NCBI GenBank assembly: GCA_964402975.1
Contig: CAYOEM010000012.1
Coordinates: 1 to 64,000, forward strand
Source: CAMDKS01 sp964402975
GTDB taxonomy: Bacteria > Bdellovibrionota_B > Oligoflexia > Oligoflexales > RGVZ01
Length of the DNA: 64,000 nt
Direction of reading: 5' to 3'
Shown: positions 1-9,374 of the stretch, piece by piece
Numbering within the stretch: the first letter of the stretch is position 1
Layout of the letters: every line of letters starts with the position of its first letter
Notes under the pieces: model-generated
The model's database searches: none
What the model was told of the DNA's origin: nothing
Seen by the model: only the letters and a program-made list of their open reading frames with translations
Position numbers and translations under genes: made by a program

Positions 1-147
1 CTTGATTGTCAACGATTAAAAGCAAAATTTTTTGGTTTAATTTTTGACTAAAAAAGGGTCACGCATGAAAGCCGTCTGGCTTGCTTGAAAATAAACATCT
101 GATCATTTAAGCTATTGAGATTCCGGAAATTTATTTAGGAGTTATCT

Positions 148-462
148 ATGCGTATTATTCGTTTGTCAGCAGCTCTACTTTTAGCAGCATCAATGGTGAG
201 CTGTGCTACAGCTCAAGCGCCAGTCAACGGAGTTTGGTACACCAGTGCAAAAGGTGCCACCACAGTTGGTAATGACACAGCAGGAGTAAAAAACGGCAAA
301 GCTTGCGCAACGTCCATCTTGGGATTAATTGCGTCAGGTGATGCTTCTATTGCAACTGCGGCGAAAGCTGGTGGGATCACTAAAGTGGGTTACGTAGATC
401 ACTCCGCTTTCAGCATCCTAGGCCTCTATGCAGAATACTGCACTTTGGTTCGTGGCGGCTGA
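148..462 (+). CDS. TRL-like family lipoprotein
   Basis: Small exported protein of 104 residues. A hydrophobic signal sequence ends in SMVSCA, a relaxed lipobox with Cys at residue 19, so it is probably lipid-anchored in the envelope. The mature part has two copies of a SILGL motif, at about residues 56-60 and 88-92, with conserved alanine/glycine-rich stretches. This is the pattern of the TRL (tRNA-locus) domain family of small bacterial lipoproteins, whose function is unknown. The ATG is preceded by TTAGGAG, a good ribosome-binding site, and the gene is followed by a strong terminator, so it is probably monocistronic. Family assignment is by motif recognition only. Confidence 0.75.
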   Translation: MRIIRLSAALLLAASMVSCATAQAPVNGVWYTSAKGATTVGNDTAGVKNGKACATSILGLIASGDASIATAAKAGGITKVGYVDHSAFSILGLYAEYCTLVRGG

Positions 463-484
463 TTTCTTGATCAGTAGATCTAAG

Positions 485-517
485 AAAAATCCCCGGCATA
501 AAGACCGGGGATTTTTT
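485..517 (+). terminator. Rho-independent terminator
   Basis: Stem AATCCCCGG (488-496) pairs with CCGGGGATT (505-513), with an 8-nt loop and an A-tract before and T-tract after. It lies between the convergent TRL-like gene and the acireductone dioxygenase gene and can serve both directions. Confidence 0.85.
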
Positions 518-1040
518 ATTGCGCAAAGTGCCTTTGTCGCCCTTCTGTTCCTTGCTGGGCGTATGGGTAAAGCGCCTCCCAGCCGTTATTGTCTTTGAAC
601 AGCCTAATGCAGCGAATCGTTTTTTGATCGGTCAGATAGAAAAGGTGACGACGCCAAGCCGGGACGACGATGAGATCTCCTGGTTGTGCAGTAAATTTCA
701 CACGTTCGTCAGCTGTCACATTAATTTCGAAGACGCCCTCTCCGGCCACAGTAAAACGAACTTCATCGTCAGTGTGGTGATGTTCGACTGAAAATTTTGC
801 CAAAAGCGTTTCAAGATTTGGAGTCGCTGGATCAAGAGCGACTATATCTTCAGTGACGTAGCCTCGGTCTGATTTGAGCTGTTTGATCTCATCCGTATAA
901 GTCGCGATAACCACGTCCGGGTTTTGGCTTACTAATGATTTCACGCCCCAACGCTCGTAGGGGATGTCATATTTTGTCAGTATTTGCTTAACGGATGCTG
1001 GGTCTGTGACCCGCTCACCCCGAAACTCTAAAATAGCCAT
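516..1040 (-). CDS. mtnD: Acireductone dioxygenase (ARD, cupin)
   Basis: Cytoplasmic cupin enzyme of methionine salvage that oxidises acireductone with O2. The Fe-bound form gives 2-keto-4-methylthiobutyrate and formate. From the chosen start the protein has 174 residues, the usual family size. The metal-site motif HHHTDDE at residues 87-93 provides ligands His87, His89 and Glu93, and RRH at 130-132 provides the fourth (His132), with the family's H-x-H-x3-E-x(about 39)-H spacing. An upstream ATG exists at 1091, but the ATG at 1040 is preceded by AAGGAG about 11 nt away and begins MAILEF, like homologues. No other methionine-salvage gene is in the window. Confidence 0.9.
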   Translation of the reverse strand: MAILEFRGERVTDPASVKQILTKYDIPYERWGVKSLVSQNPDVVIATYTDEIKQLKSDRGYVTEDIVALDPATPNLETLLAKFSVEHHHTDDEVRFTVAGEGVFEINVTADERVKFTAQPGDLIVVPAWRRHLFYLTDQKTIRCIRLFKDNNGWEALYPYAQQGTEGRQRHFAQ

Positions 1041-1302
1041 GTAACAGATGCTCCTTACGTTTCCCGTTCTTGCCCCTGTAGGGCACGTCATAGCAAATCC
1101 AGGTCTTTTCTTCTAGGGGGCTTGAGTCCGACGCCGAAGTTTGAATGAAGTCGGTATGGGCGAATCAAATAAAATTCAATATTTACATAATGTTACAGGC
1201 GGCGCCCCAGCTCCGTGCCCCGTCTTGTTTATGCCCTAAAAAATCAATGCCGATAGCCAGTTAGCACCATTTGGAAACGTTGACGTCTATAGGGGTAGTC
1301 TT

Positions 1303-3144
1303 TTGTCAGACAAGAGCGCACCAAAAAATTCCAGCGACCAGCCACCAGCCTTGGCGACGGATACGATTGAGGATCTGAAGGTGCAAGTGATTAAACCAGC
1401 CGTTGCCCAAGATGCTGCTGGCCTTGCCTCGAAACACTCGTCTCATCAGGGAGCAGCCGCATCGCCGGCTACGGCAAATTATAATCAAAAGCCAGCGGGA
1501 ATGAACCAGTCAGAAAAGCAACCAAAGGTTGATGAATCTGAGGATGAATTAGCTACGTTCTTTCGCTACCGAAGAATTGCAGCCCAGAGGCGCTCTATCC
1601 TGGTTTCCATTCTGGCGACACTCGGTAAAAGTATCGTCGTTGGTTTGATGGCTTGCGCAATCTTGGTGCTACTTTGGAATTACGCCACGATGATGCGTGT
1701 CAAATTCCAGTCGCTTGGCATGGACCACATGCATATAAACTTAGCTGAGGTTATCCCCGCATGGACCAAAAAAGCTAAAAAGTTTAAGGAGCTCAACACC
1801 ACGGAGCTCGCACAGTTTAATTCGCGAGGAGGACGAACGAACGATCCTGTTGGACAATTCAATGGTGATCCATTTGTGTCGGCTGTATTGCGGGGCTACT
1901 GGGTGCGAGTTGAAAGGACAGCTTTAGGGGGGTGTAAAAAATGGGATATCTCCGTAGATTGTAGCCGAAAGGCTTGGTACCTGGCGTACAAAGGAATTCG
2001 TGCAAGTCTTAAGCCGATCTCAAATTTTGATATCGCCAAAGTCCAGAAGTTGCCAATGATGGAACAAGTGTTCCTTCTGTTTGCGATGTCACAGTCTGTT
2101 GTGGGGCAAAGATCGGACGAGTTGTTTGATCAGGCCATGAAAGTAGCAGCTCCAGAAAAAACTCTTCAGATAGCTATTCTCGATGCTCGGTTAAAAGGGA
2201 TTGTTCGGGATAACCAACAAATTTTACTTGCGCGCACGATGTCGCAGGCCGACCAACTTCAAGTTGAATCGACGACGATGTTAAAGTGGAAAGTTCTTCA
2301 GTACGTCGTTAAATATGAATCACAAAAAGTCAGGATTAGTGCCAGCGCGGATTCGAGTGTTCGTAAGGGTTGCGCCGATTTAATCCGTTCCGGCGCTCTA
2401 AAGTCTGACCCCGTGGCGTTGGTGCTCGTAGCGAATACCTTTATAAGGCTTGGGATGGCCAAAGAGCTGGCGCCATTGACGGAAGCTGTAGCGTCACAGG
2501 AAAGCCCTAAAGAGTTTGATCCAAATCTTTACCGAGAAATTTCGATCGCCTCCATCAGGGCCAATATGCTTCGTGGACAGTTGAGTGACGCTATGAAACG
2601 TGCATCTACTTTGCAGTTACAACTGGGACAGGATGCGACCAGTAGCCATCTGCTAGGATCATCTCTTCTGGCAACAAAAAACCAGTCCAGCGCATCTCAG
2701 GCGGTCGGGCCCTTTCAATTGGCCGTAAGGGGTCAAAATCTATGGCAGTCACATTTAGGCCATTTTATAGCTTTGACGCGTGCAGGGAAGCTTTCGGATG
2801 CTGCGCATAAAATCCCCACGCTTCAGCGATTAAGTAATCCAGTGAGCTCGGTCTGGATAAAACTGGCGATAGCTGAGTACACGTTGGCTAGGGCTAAGAT
2901 GGGCGGTCAGGCACCACAAGCAACGTTTAAAGTCATTGCAAAAGAGCTAGCACCCATTTACGCCAGCCATCCATCATGGCCCACTCTGGCCGAAATTTAT
3001 TCGGATGCCCTCCTGCGGTCTGGTCAAGTGGATCTATCACAAAAAGTAAGAACAGCTGCCGATCAGCTGGCGGATCGTGTTCGCTATGTTGCATCGGAAG
3101 AATTTTTGGTATCACCTCTTGGCCCCTATGCCCTCATGCGTTAA
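1303..3144 (+). CDS. Membrane-anchored helical-repeat (TPR-like) protein
   Basis: 613-residue protein of unrecognised family. The first ~80 residues are low-complexity and charged (likely disordered and cytoplasmic). One transmembrane helix follows at about residues 100-128, then a large probably periplasmic region rich in Ala/Leu/Ser helices, reminiscent of degenerate TPR repeats. The start is a TTG preceded by AGGGG. The gene ends 12 nt before prmA and reads in the same direction, so the two probably share a transcript with rsmE. A type II-like signal-anchor topology and a scaffold role are inferences; no catalytic motif is visible. Confidence 0.6.
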   Translation: MSDKSAPKNSSDQPPALATDTIEDLKVQVIKPAVAQDAAGLASKHSSHQGAAASPATANYNQKPAGMNQSEKQPKVDESEDELATFFRYRRIAAQRRSILVSILATLGKSIVVGLMACAILVLLWNYATMMRVKFQSLGMDHMHINLAEVIPAWTKKAKKFKELNTTELAQFNSRGGRTNDPVGQFNGDPFVSAVLRGYWVRVERTALGGCKKWDISVDCSRKAWYLAYKGIRASLKPISNFDIAKVQKLPMMEQVFLLFAMSQSVVGQRSDELFDQAMKVAAPEKTLQIAILDARLKGIVRDNQQILLARTMSQADQLQVESTTMLKWKVLQYVVKYESQKVRISASADSSVRKGCADLIRSGALKSDPVALVLVANTFIRLGMAKELAPLTEAVASQESPKEFDPNLYREISIASIRANMLRGQLSDAMKRASTLQLQLGQDATSSHLLGSSLLATKNQSSASQAVGPFQLAVRGQNLWQSHLGHFIALTRAGKLSDAAHKIPTLQRLSNPVSSVWIKLAIAEYTLARAKMGGQAPQATFKVIAKELAPIYASHPSWPTLAEIYSDALLRSGQVDLSQKVRTAADQLADRVRYVASEEFLVSPLGPYALMR

Positions 3145-3156
3145 GAAGATGCGAGT

Positions 3157-4134
3157 ATGAGCTATCCCAAAACTACATTTGAGCTTCGCGTTGCATTTGA
3201 TCCAAGTCAAAAAGCGGCGGCCGCGACAAAGAGGCGTTTCATGGAATGGCTTGCTGCCCACGGAGTTGATGAATTTGTCGAAGGCGTCATGGATGGTCTT
3301 GATATTGACCACGAGTATACTGGACCTAGCGATCGCGATTTTTATGCAGAACTTGGCGGTGAGTTGCTTCCCGTCTCAGTTTACAAGTATAGCCGCGAGC
3401 TCTTGGAGGATTTGAAGTTAAAAATCGAGCGAGATTTTCCTCAGGGTGTAGTCGTAGAGATTCTTGCTATGGAAACAAGTGAGTGGCTTGAAGGTTGGAA
3501 AGAAAGCTTTAAGCCAATTGAGACAAGTCGATTTTATATTTTTCCACCATGGGATTCCGAGAAAAAAATAAAAAACAAAATACCCATCGTCATCGAGCCA
3601 GGCATGGCGTTTGGAACGGGACAGCATGCTACGACACAAGTAGTCATCCACGCGTTGGAGACGCTGATTTCCAAAAATAATGACTTTCGCAATTGGCGAT
3701 GTATGGACGTTGGCACAGGAACCGGCATCCTCGCACTGGCCGCGTTAAAAATGGGCTTTAAAACCGTTGCCGGTAGTGACATTGATCCGGATGCGGTCAC
3801 GGCAGCCATCAATAATGCAAGGCTTAATCACATTGAGCTACCGGTTTGGCAGGGCAGTTGTCCGGTGAACGGGGTCCGAGGTCGCCCCGAGTTTGAGCCC
3901 CCATTTGATCTGGTCATTGCAAACATATTGTTTGTCGTTCTTAAAAAAATAATTCCAGATCTCGCGAGGATTACCAAGGCCGGCGGTCTATTGATTCTTT
4001 CTGGTCTTTTGATCGAAGACTCGGCTGAAATGAAATCTCTCGCAGAGGGGCATGGACTAAGTTTCATCGGTCAAAGTGAGCTTGAGGGTTGGAGTTGTAT
4101 GACCTTTTTAAAGACGCCGACGTCTCGAGGATAA
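3157..4134 (+). CDS. prmA: Ribosomal protein L11 methyltransferase
   Basis: Class I SAM-dependent enzyme that trimethylates Lys/N-terminal amines of ribosomal protein L11. The PrmA signature EPGMAFGTGQHATT is at residues 147-160. The SAM-binding loop DVGTGTG is at 184-190, followed by an acidic residue in GSDID (207-210). The post-I catalytic-pocket motif ANIL is at 255-258. At 325 residues it is somewhat longer than the ~290-residue E. coli protein, with the N-terminal substrate-recognition domain present. The stop codon is directly followed by the ATG of rsmE (TAAATG), so the genes are probably translationally coupled. Confidence 0.92.
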   Translation: MSYPKTTFELRVAFDPSQKAAAATKRRFMEWLAAHGVDEFVEGVMDGLDIDHEYTGPSDRDFYAELGGELLPVSVYKYSRELLEDLKLKIERDFPQGVVVEILAMETSEWLEGWKESFKPIETSRFYIFPPWDSEKKIKNKIPIVIEPGMAFGTGQHATTQVVIHALETLISKNNDFRNWRCMDVGTGTGILALAALKMGFKTVAGSDIDPDAVTAAINNARLNHIELPVWQGSCPVNGVRGRPEFEPPFDLVIANILFVVLKKIIPDLARITKAGGLLILSGLLIEDSAEMKSLAEGHGLSFIGQSELEGWSCMTFLKTPTSRG

Positions 4135-4857
4135 ATGGCACACGTTTATAGATTTTTCGGCCAAAAAGATTCGTCGGGGGTTTGGAGACTCGAAGATGAT
4201 GAGGCTCATCACGCCATAAAGGTGCTTCGGCTTTCTGGTGGCGAGGTGGTTGAGCTAGTTGATGGTAAAGGCACCGTGGTTACAGGCCGTCTAGTTTTGG
4301 AGTCTAAATCCAAAGCGGTACTTACCGAAGCTTCGGAGCTCTTCACACAAAAAGATCCTTTTTGTCGGTGTATCGTGCTTGGGGCGTTGAAGCCTGGAGA
4401 TGTGGATGATCTGATTGCCCCGCTAGTTGAGCTAGGCGCAGATAAGATAATCATTTTTCATCAGTCCGATACCGCGCAGTACAGGACGTCTGATTCAGCG
4501 CTAGACCGCTGGCAACGACTGGCAAGGTCAGCCGTTAAGCAGTCAAAACGCCCTTGGGGCGTTGAGATGACCTCGGCTGGCAGCCTAACCGCAGCCCTTG
4601 ATTTGACCAAGGACGTATCTCACCACTGGATTCTTTTGCCCGGGGCCAAGGACGATCTCATAAGCTTGCTGCCAAGTGCTTCATCGGGACGAGGAGTCTC
4701 TATGCTCATCGGAGGTGAAAAAGGTTTCACCCTGGCCGAGCAGGATCAGGCTTTAGCCTCAGGCTATAAGCCAGTGCGGCTTGGTCCCCATGTGCTGCGG
4801 GCCAGAACTGCTGCCCAAGCGGCCGCTGTTTTTTTAGGCATGATGCCGCGTCGCTAG
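4135..4857 (+). CDS. rsmE: 16S rRNA m3U1498 methyltransferase
   Basis: SPOUT-class methyltransferase that makes N3-methyluridine at 16S rRNA position 1498. The 240-residue length is typical. The N-terminal PUA-like region includes DEAHHAIKVLRL at about 22-33. The C-terminal SPOUT knot carries IGGEKGF at 192-198 and LGPHVLRARTAA at 216-227, both diagnostic for the family. It starts immediately after the prmA stop. Pairing prmA with rsmE is a common arrangement and supports both calls. Confidence 0.93.
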   Translation: MAHVYRFFGQKDSSGVWRLEDDEAHHAIKVLRLSGGEVVELVDGKGTVVTGRLVLESKSKAVLTEASELFTQKDPFCRCIVLGALKPGDVDDLIAPLVELGADKIIIFHQSDTAQYRTSDSALDRWQRLARSAVKQSKRPWGVEMTSAGSLTAALDLTKDVSHHWILLPGAKDDLISLLPSASSGRGVSMLIGGEKGFTLAEQDQALASGYKPVRLGPHVLRARTAAQAAAVFLGMMPRR

Positions 4858-4968
4858 GTTTGCCTGCTAATCATCTATAAATCCTTATGATTCTCTTTTT
4901 AATCTTGGCATAGCCTGCTACAATTTCAAGCAATAGACCCTCAAACTAACTGCAGGTAATTAAAGACC

Positions 4969-5421
4969 ATGGGATCGATCAAAGGCCGTCGCGGTGGTGT
5001 GCGTTCAAAACTGGTGGAGCCCTACTTTCAAATTAAGTTGGGACTGATGTTCATCATCGTCAACCTGTTGTTTTCGGTCCTGTTTGCAGGTGTCGTTTGG
5101 TGGGTTCTCTCGGATGTATTTGAGTCAGTGAAGACTTATTTTGAGTTAACAGGAAGTGATGCCACCTTAACGATGGGTAAATTATCGACTCCGCTAATCT
5201 TAGTTGGAGTTCTAGTGCTTGCGTTTGTGGCTACGACTTTCTATGTAGCCGTTCACTACACCCATAAAATCTATGGTCCCCTTGTATCCATAAACCGTTT
5301 CATCGATGAGATGGTTGAGGGTCGTAGCCCGTCAAAACTCGCTCTTCGAGACGGGGACGAGCTACAGGACCTGGTGCTTAAGCTCAATATCCTTGCAGAT
5401 AAGTACAAGGCCTCTAAGTAA
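4969..5421 (+). CDS. Two-TM membrane protein with HAMP-like segment
   Basis: 150-residue inner-membrane protein with TM helices at about residues 22-49 and 73-97 separated by a short periplasmic loop. A cytoplasmic tail follows (YGPLVSINRFIDEM, then LRDGDELQDLVLKLN) that looks like a HAMP linker: a Pro in the first helix and a D-E-L at the start of the second. No histidine kinase, cyclase or chemotaxis domain follows, so it is a stand-alone HAMP protein. Such proteins are common in deltaproteobacteria and their role is unknown. The ATG at 4969 is preceded by CAGGTAATTAAAGACC, a weak ribosome-binding site. Confidence 0.7.
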   Translation: MGSIKGRRGGVRSKLVEPYFQIKLGLMFIIVNLLFSVLFAGVVWWVLSDVFESVKTYFELTGSDATLTMGKLSTPLILVGVLVLAFVATTFYVAVHYTHKIYGPLVSINRFIDEMVEGRSPSKLALRDGDELQDLVLKLNILADKYKASK

Positions 5422-5593
5422 GTCGGCCTGCTGCAAATAATTCGAAAGTCCCGAAACGATCGTTCTAAGATCCCAAATCCGTTAATGGATTTGAAGCTAT
5501 TTATTGACCGTAAAACCTCGGCAACCCTTGAACTTTCTGGGGTTTATGGCAATCTGTTGGGTGACGAAACGAGAGAAAGGATGGCCTAGCCCC

Positions 5594-7981
5594 ATGACAA
5601 CAAAGCTCCACAAAAAAGCCAAAAAAGTCGCAAAGAAGTCTCCTGCAAAAAAATCTAACGCCAAAAAAAGCGCGCCGAAAAAATCTGCCAAGAAATCATC
5701 CGGCAAATCAAAAGTCAGCGTATGTGCCACACGACCAGACGTCGTGGCAAAACACTACGAAAGTCTTGGCAGTAAATTTGACCGATACCGCAAAGCCCTC
5801 GGTCGCGGATTAACCCTTGGTGAGAAGATTCTTTTCTCCCACTTGGATAACGACGCTGATCTTAAATCTTACGTTCGCGGTAAGAGCTTTATTATGCTTC
5901 GCCCTGACCGCGTGGCTATGCAAGATGCAACCGCGCAAATGGCTATTTTGCAATTTATTCAGTCAGGCAAAAAACAAGTGGCCGTTCCGTCCACCGTGCA
6001 CTGTGATCACTTGATCGTGGCTCGCAAAGGTGTCGCGAAAGATATGAAAGTCGCTAATCACGACAACGAAGAAGTTTTTGATTTTCTCGCATCAGCTAGT
6101 AAAAAATACGGCATTGGTTTTTGGAAACCAGGCTCAGGCATCATTCACCAAGTGGTTCTTGAAAATTACGCCTTCCCAGGCGGTCTTATGATTGGCACTG
6201 ACTCGCACACGCCAAACGCCGGTGGCCTTGGCATGTGTGCTATTGGTGTGGGTGGTGCTGATGCTGTAGACGTCATGGCTGGAATGCCATGGGAACTCTT
6301 AAATCCTAAGTTCATTGGCGTAAAACTCACCGGCTCTCTTTCAAGCTGGACGTCCCCTAAAGACGTCATCTTGGCTCTTTGCGGTAAGCTTACAGTTAAG
6401 GGTGGAACCAACAAAATCGTTGAGTACTTTGGCCCTGGCGTTAAATCTATTTCTTGTACCGGCAAAGCGACCATCACCAATATGGGCGCAGAACTCGGCG
6501 CAACGTGTTCTGTATTTCCGTATGATGAGCGTATGGGTACGTACCTTCGTACTACGGAACGCTCTGCTCTGGCAGATCTGGCCGACCAATACGCGGCACA
6601 CCTAAGAGCAGACGAAGAGTGCGAGCGTAATCCTGAGAAATACTACGATGAAGTGGTTGAGATTAACCTCTCAGAACTTGAGCCGCAGATTGTTGGTCCG
6701 CACACGCCAGACCTTGCCCGCCCAGTGTCAAAGTTGGCTGCCGAGGTAAAAGAGAAGGGCTATCACGACCGCATTTCTGCTTGTTTGATCGGTAGCTGTA
6801 CGAATAGTTCCTATGAGGACATCTCGCGTGCTGCCAGTGTCGTCAAATACGCGATGGAGCAGGGTCTTAAAGCTAAGACTCAGTTTCTGGTCTCTCCAGG
6901 GTCCGATCAAATCTACAACACCATGAAGCGTGATGGACTTCTTAAAGTCTTTGAAGACTTTGGAGCTATTGTTATGGCCAATGCGTGCGGTCCTTGCATT
7001 GGACAATGGAAGCGTGACGATATGAAAGACGGCACTCCAAACTCAATCGTCACAAGCTTTAACCGTAACTTCCGCGCTCGTAACGACGGTAACACCGAGA
7101 CACTGGGTTTCATTGGATCCCCAGAAATGGTTGTGGCCTACGCTATCTCTGGAAGTCTTAGCTTTAATCCCGCCACGGATTACCTAACCAATAAAGCGGG
7201 CCAGAAAATTCGCCTGCGTGCGCCGATGGGAGCTGAACTTCCCATGACAGGTTTTGCGAAGGGCCTGGCCGGTTTTGCAGAACCTGCCACTGACGGCAGC
7301 AAACTAAAAGTCACGGTAAGCCCTAAGAGCCCAAGGCTACAGCTACTTGCGCCGTTTACCGCTTGGGATGGTCAAGACTTTGTAGAGCATCAATTGCTTC
7401 TTAAAACCAAAGGCAAAACCACCACCGATCACATCTCGCCAGCGGGTAAGTGGTTATCCTTTCGCGGTCACTTGGATAAAATCTCTGACAATATGTTCCT
7501 TGGCGCCACCAATGCCTTCATGGAAAAAGAGATCGGTAAAACCAAAAATGCTGTCACTGGCGAAGTTAAAACCGTCGCTGAAGTAGCGCGCGACTACAAA
7601 AAGCGCGGTATGCGCTGGATCGTGGTTGGTGATGAGAACTACGGCGAGGGATCAAGTCGTGAGCATGCGGCAATGTCTCCAAGATTCTTAGGCGTGAGTG
7701 CGGTCATCGTAAAAAGCTTTGCTCGTATCCACGAGACAAACCTCAAAAAGCAGGGCGTTCTTGCCCTTACATTTGCTAATGTCTCCGACTACGAGAAGGT
7801 TCGTGAGGGTGATAAGCTCTCTGTGCGCGGCCTTTCAAGCTTTGCCCCTGGTAAGAACCTATCCGTAGAAATCACCCACAGTGATGGATCAAAAGACAAG
7901 TTTGACGCCAAGCATAGTTATAATGCCGAGCAGATTCAGTGGTTTAAGGCGGGCTCTGCTCTCAATCTGATGAAGGACTAA
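5594..7981 (+). CDS. Aconitate hydratase, mitochondrial-type, with lysine-rich N-terminal tail
   Basis: TCA-cycle enzyme that interconverts citrate and isocitrate with a [4Fe-4S] cluster. Family motifs are clear: GTDSHTPNAGGLGM (substrate/cluster region), IGSCTNSSYEDISRA with the first cluster Cys, and NACGPCIG with the other two. A C-terminal swivel domain carries GEGSSREHAA. From ATG 5594 the product is 795 residues. Its first ~40 residues are a tail of Lys/Ala/Ser-Pro repeats like a histone H1 tail, not part of the usual aconitase fold. An upstream in-frame TTG at 5504 would add 30 residues but has no clear ribosome-binding site. GAAAGG precedes 5594 by about 12 nt. Monocistronic and convergent with the following ATPase gene. 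Confidence 0.93.
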   Translation: MTTKLHKKAKKVAKKSPAKKSNAKKSAPKKSAKKSSGKSKVSVCATRPDVVAKHYESLGSKFDRYRKALGRGLTLGEKILFSHLDNDADLKSYVRGKSFIMLRPDRVAMQDATAQMAILQFIQSGKKQVAVPSTVHCDHLIVARKGVAKDMKVANHDNEEVFDFLASASKKYGIGFWKPGSGIIHQVVLENYAFPGGLMIGTDSHTPNAGGLGMCAIGVGGADAVDVMAGMPWELLNPKFIGVKLTGSLSSWTSPKDVILALCGKLTVKGGTNKIVEYFGPGVKSISCTGKATITNMGAELGATCSVFPYDERMGTYLRTTERSALADLADQYAAHLRADEECERNPEKYYDEVVEINLSELEPQIVGPHTPDLARPVSKLAAEVKEKGYHDRISACLIGSCTNSSYEDISRAASVVKYAMEQGLKAKTQFLVSPGSDQIYNTMKRDGLLKVFEDFGAIVMANACGPCIGQWKRDDMKDGTPNSIVTSFNRNFRARNDGNTETLGFIGSPEMVVAYAISGSLSFNPATDYLTNKAGQKIRLRAPMGAELPMTGFAKGLAGFAEPATDGSKLKVTVSPKSPRLQLLAPFTAWDGQDFVEHQLLLKTKGKTTTDHISPAGKWLSFRGHLDKISDNMFLGATNAFMEKEIGKTKNAVTGEVKTVAEVARDYKKRGMRWIVVGDENYGEGSSREHAAMSPRFLGVSAVIVKSFARIHETNLKKQGVLALTFANVSDYEKVREGDKLSVRGLSSFAPGKNLSVEITHSDGSKDKFDAKHSYNAEQIQWFKAGSALNLMKD

Positions 7982-8004
7982 AATCGGTTCAAGAAAGACA
8001 AAAT

Positions 8005-9150
8005 TTAAACGTCTTTTAACAGACCCGAGAGTTCTTGTACGCCGCACAGTGTGATTTCATGCCCGTCTATGATCCTTGTCTCTGGTTCTGAGCGGTCTAG
8101 AGTTACGAGTATGTTTTTGCCGTCTGGGTAGCGACTGCGGAAAGACCTTAGGCCCCGTGATGCGTCAAAATTTGATGATTTGCTTTTACATTCAATGGCT
8201 ACAAACTTTTTACCACGGCTTTTTTTGACCACAAAATCTACTTCGTGGCGCTGCTTGTCTTTCCAGTAGTAAATTTCATTTCGTAAAAATATAGCTTGAA
8301 GTTCTCCCAGTACAAGGTGCTCAAGCAGGTTACCTCGATCTTCATGGTCAATGGCGGAGTTGCCTCTAAAAAAACTGACAAACCCAGTATCAAAGCCGTA
8401 GATCTTTGGTTGAGCCTTAATTTCACCACTTCCGCCGTCTGAAAACGGGCGAATCACCGAGGCAAGTAGCGTCGTTTCTAGAATTTCAAGATAATTGAAG
8501 ACGGTCTGCCGGCTTATCTCACAGGGTACGGCAAACCCCTGAGCTTCGAACAAATTCCCACTTTGCCGAAAAAGAAGCTCAATAAAACGCATAAAACTGG
8601 CGCGTTTCTCAACAACAAAGAGCTCCTGCACGTCTTTCGCCCAATAACTTTCCATCCATTCTACGTAGTCAACATCGTTAATCTTAGGGGCTAGCAAAAA
8701 TGGTGGCAGCCCTCCGCGGATCATTCGCATGTCAACATCAATCGAGGTTAGTGATTTCATATCGCTGTAGATTGCTGGCAACAGCCACAATTCTCGTTTG
8801 CGACCTGTGAGAGTATCCTTGAACTTTGATTTGGCTGCGAGCGTGGAAGATCCGGTTGCAATGACTTTCAAATGAGGAAAATGATCGGCGGCAATTTTCA
8901 AAATTTCCGAAGGATTTATAAGTCGGTGAATTTCATCCAAGACAATGGTTTTTTTGCCCATACGTTTTAGAAAACGCTCTGGTTCATCTAAAGTCTGCCT
9001 CACGCTGGGGAGTTCGCAGTCGAAATACTCTACGTTGGGCAGGCTTTTCACCAAAGTGGTTTTACCGACTCGGCGCACACCGCTGAGCCAGAGAACATTT
9101 CTGTCCTTCAGGAGTTCTATGATTCGATTTTTCCAGTAAGTTCGGTCCAT
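8005..9150 (-). CDS. AAA_14/DUF4143 family ATPase
   Basis: 381-residue P-loop protein of the AAA_14 + DUF4143 group. The Walker A motif GVRRVGKT is at 24-31, Walker B TIVLDE at 68-73, and a sensor-like ATGSS at 98-102. The C-terminal part has EVDFVV followed by AIECKS, the remnant of a PD-(D/E)XK-like nuclease fold typical of DUF4143 proteins. Functions in this group are poorly known; many are accessory genes found singly near tRNAs and islands. The start is the ATG at 9150, just downstream of a perfect inverted repeat at 9163-9183. It lies outside the tRNA-fMet island, on its left. Confidence 0.85.
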   Translation of the reverse strand: MDRTYWKNRIIELLKDRNVLWLSGVRRVGKTTLVKSLPNVEYFDCELPSVRQTLDEPERFLKRMGKKTIVLDEIHRLINPSEILKIAADHFPHLKVIATGSSTLAAKSKFKDTLTGRKRELWLLPAIYSDMKSLTSIDVDMRMIRGGLPPFLLAPKINDVDYVEWMESYWAKDVQELFVVEKRASFMRFIELLFRQSGNLFEAQGFAVPCEISRQTVFNYLEILETTLLASVIRPFSDGGSGEIKAQPKIYGFDTGFVSFFRGNSAIDHEDRGNLLEHLVLGELQAIFLRNEIYYWKDKQRHEVDFVVKKSRGKKFVAIECKSKSSNFDASRGLRSFRSRYPDGKNILVTLDRSEPETRIIDGHEITLCGVQELSGLLKDV

Positions 9151-9162
9151 GCAACTATATTA

Positions 9163-9183
9163 GCGTTTAGTGCGACTAAACGC
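9163..9183. promoter_or_regulatory. Perfect inverted repeat upstream of the DUF4143 ATPase gene
   Basis: GCGTTTAGT (9163-9171), three-base spacer, ACTAAACGC (9175-9183). The dyad lies 12 nt upstream of the ATPase start codon on the minus strand, where a repressor could block the promoter. Operator function is inference. Confidence 0.5.
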
Positions 9184-9330
9184 AAATTGACTTATAATCG
9201 CTCGAAGCGCAGTTTAATCGCAGCCTTACCCCGCCTCTGCGAGAACGCTATCGGGAGGTGAATGCGCCGGCTAAGGGGGGGGGCATTGAGGATTCCCTAA
9301 GTCATCTAAAACCTTATGGGTTTTCTTTCA

Positions 9331-9359
9331 TTGACACTTCAGGCCTAGCAGCCTATAAC
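9331..9359 (+). promoter_or_regulatory. Sigma70-type promoter of tRNA-fMet
   Basis: TTGACA (9331-9336), exactly 17 nt spacer, TATAAC (9354-9359). The -10 ends 15 nt before the mature tRNA 5' end, so transcription would start about 7-9 nt upstream of it. This is a near-consensus stable-RNA promoter. Confidence 0.85.
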
Positions 9360-9374
9360 TTGCCATCCAATTGC

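Noticed and set aside
5504..5593. Upstream TTG start that would lengthen aconitase by 30 residues
   Set aside because: No ribosome-binding site; the ATG at 5594 has one and the added residues do not resemble aconitases.
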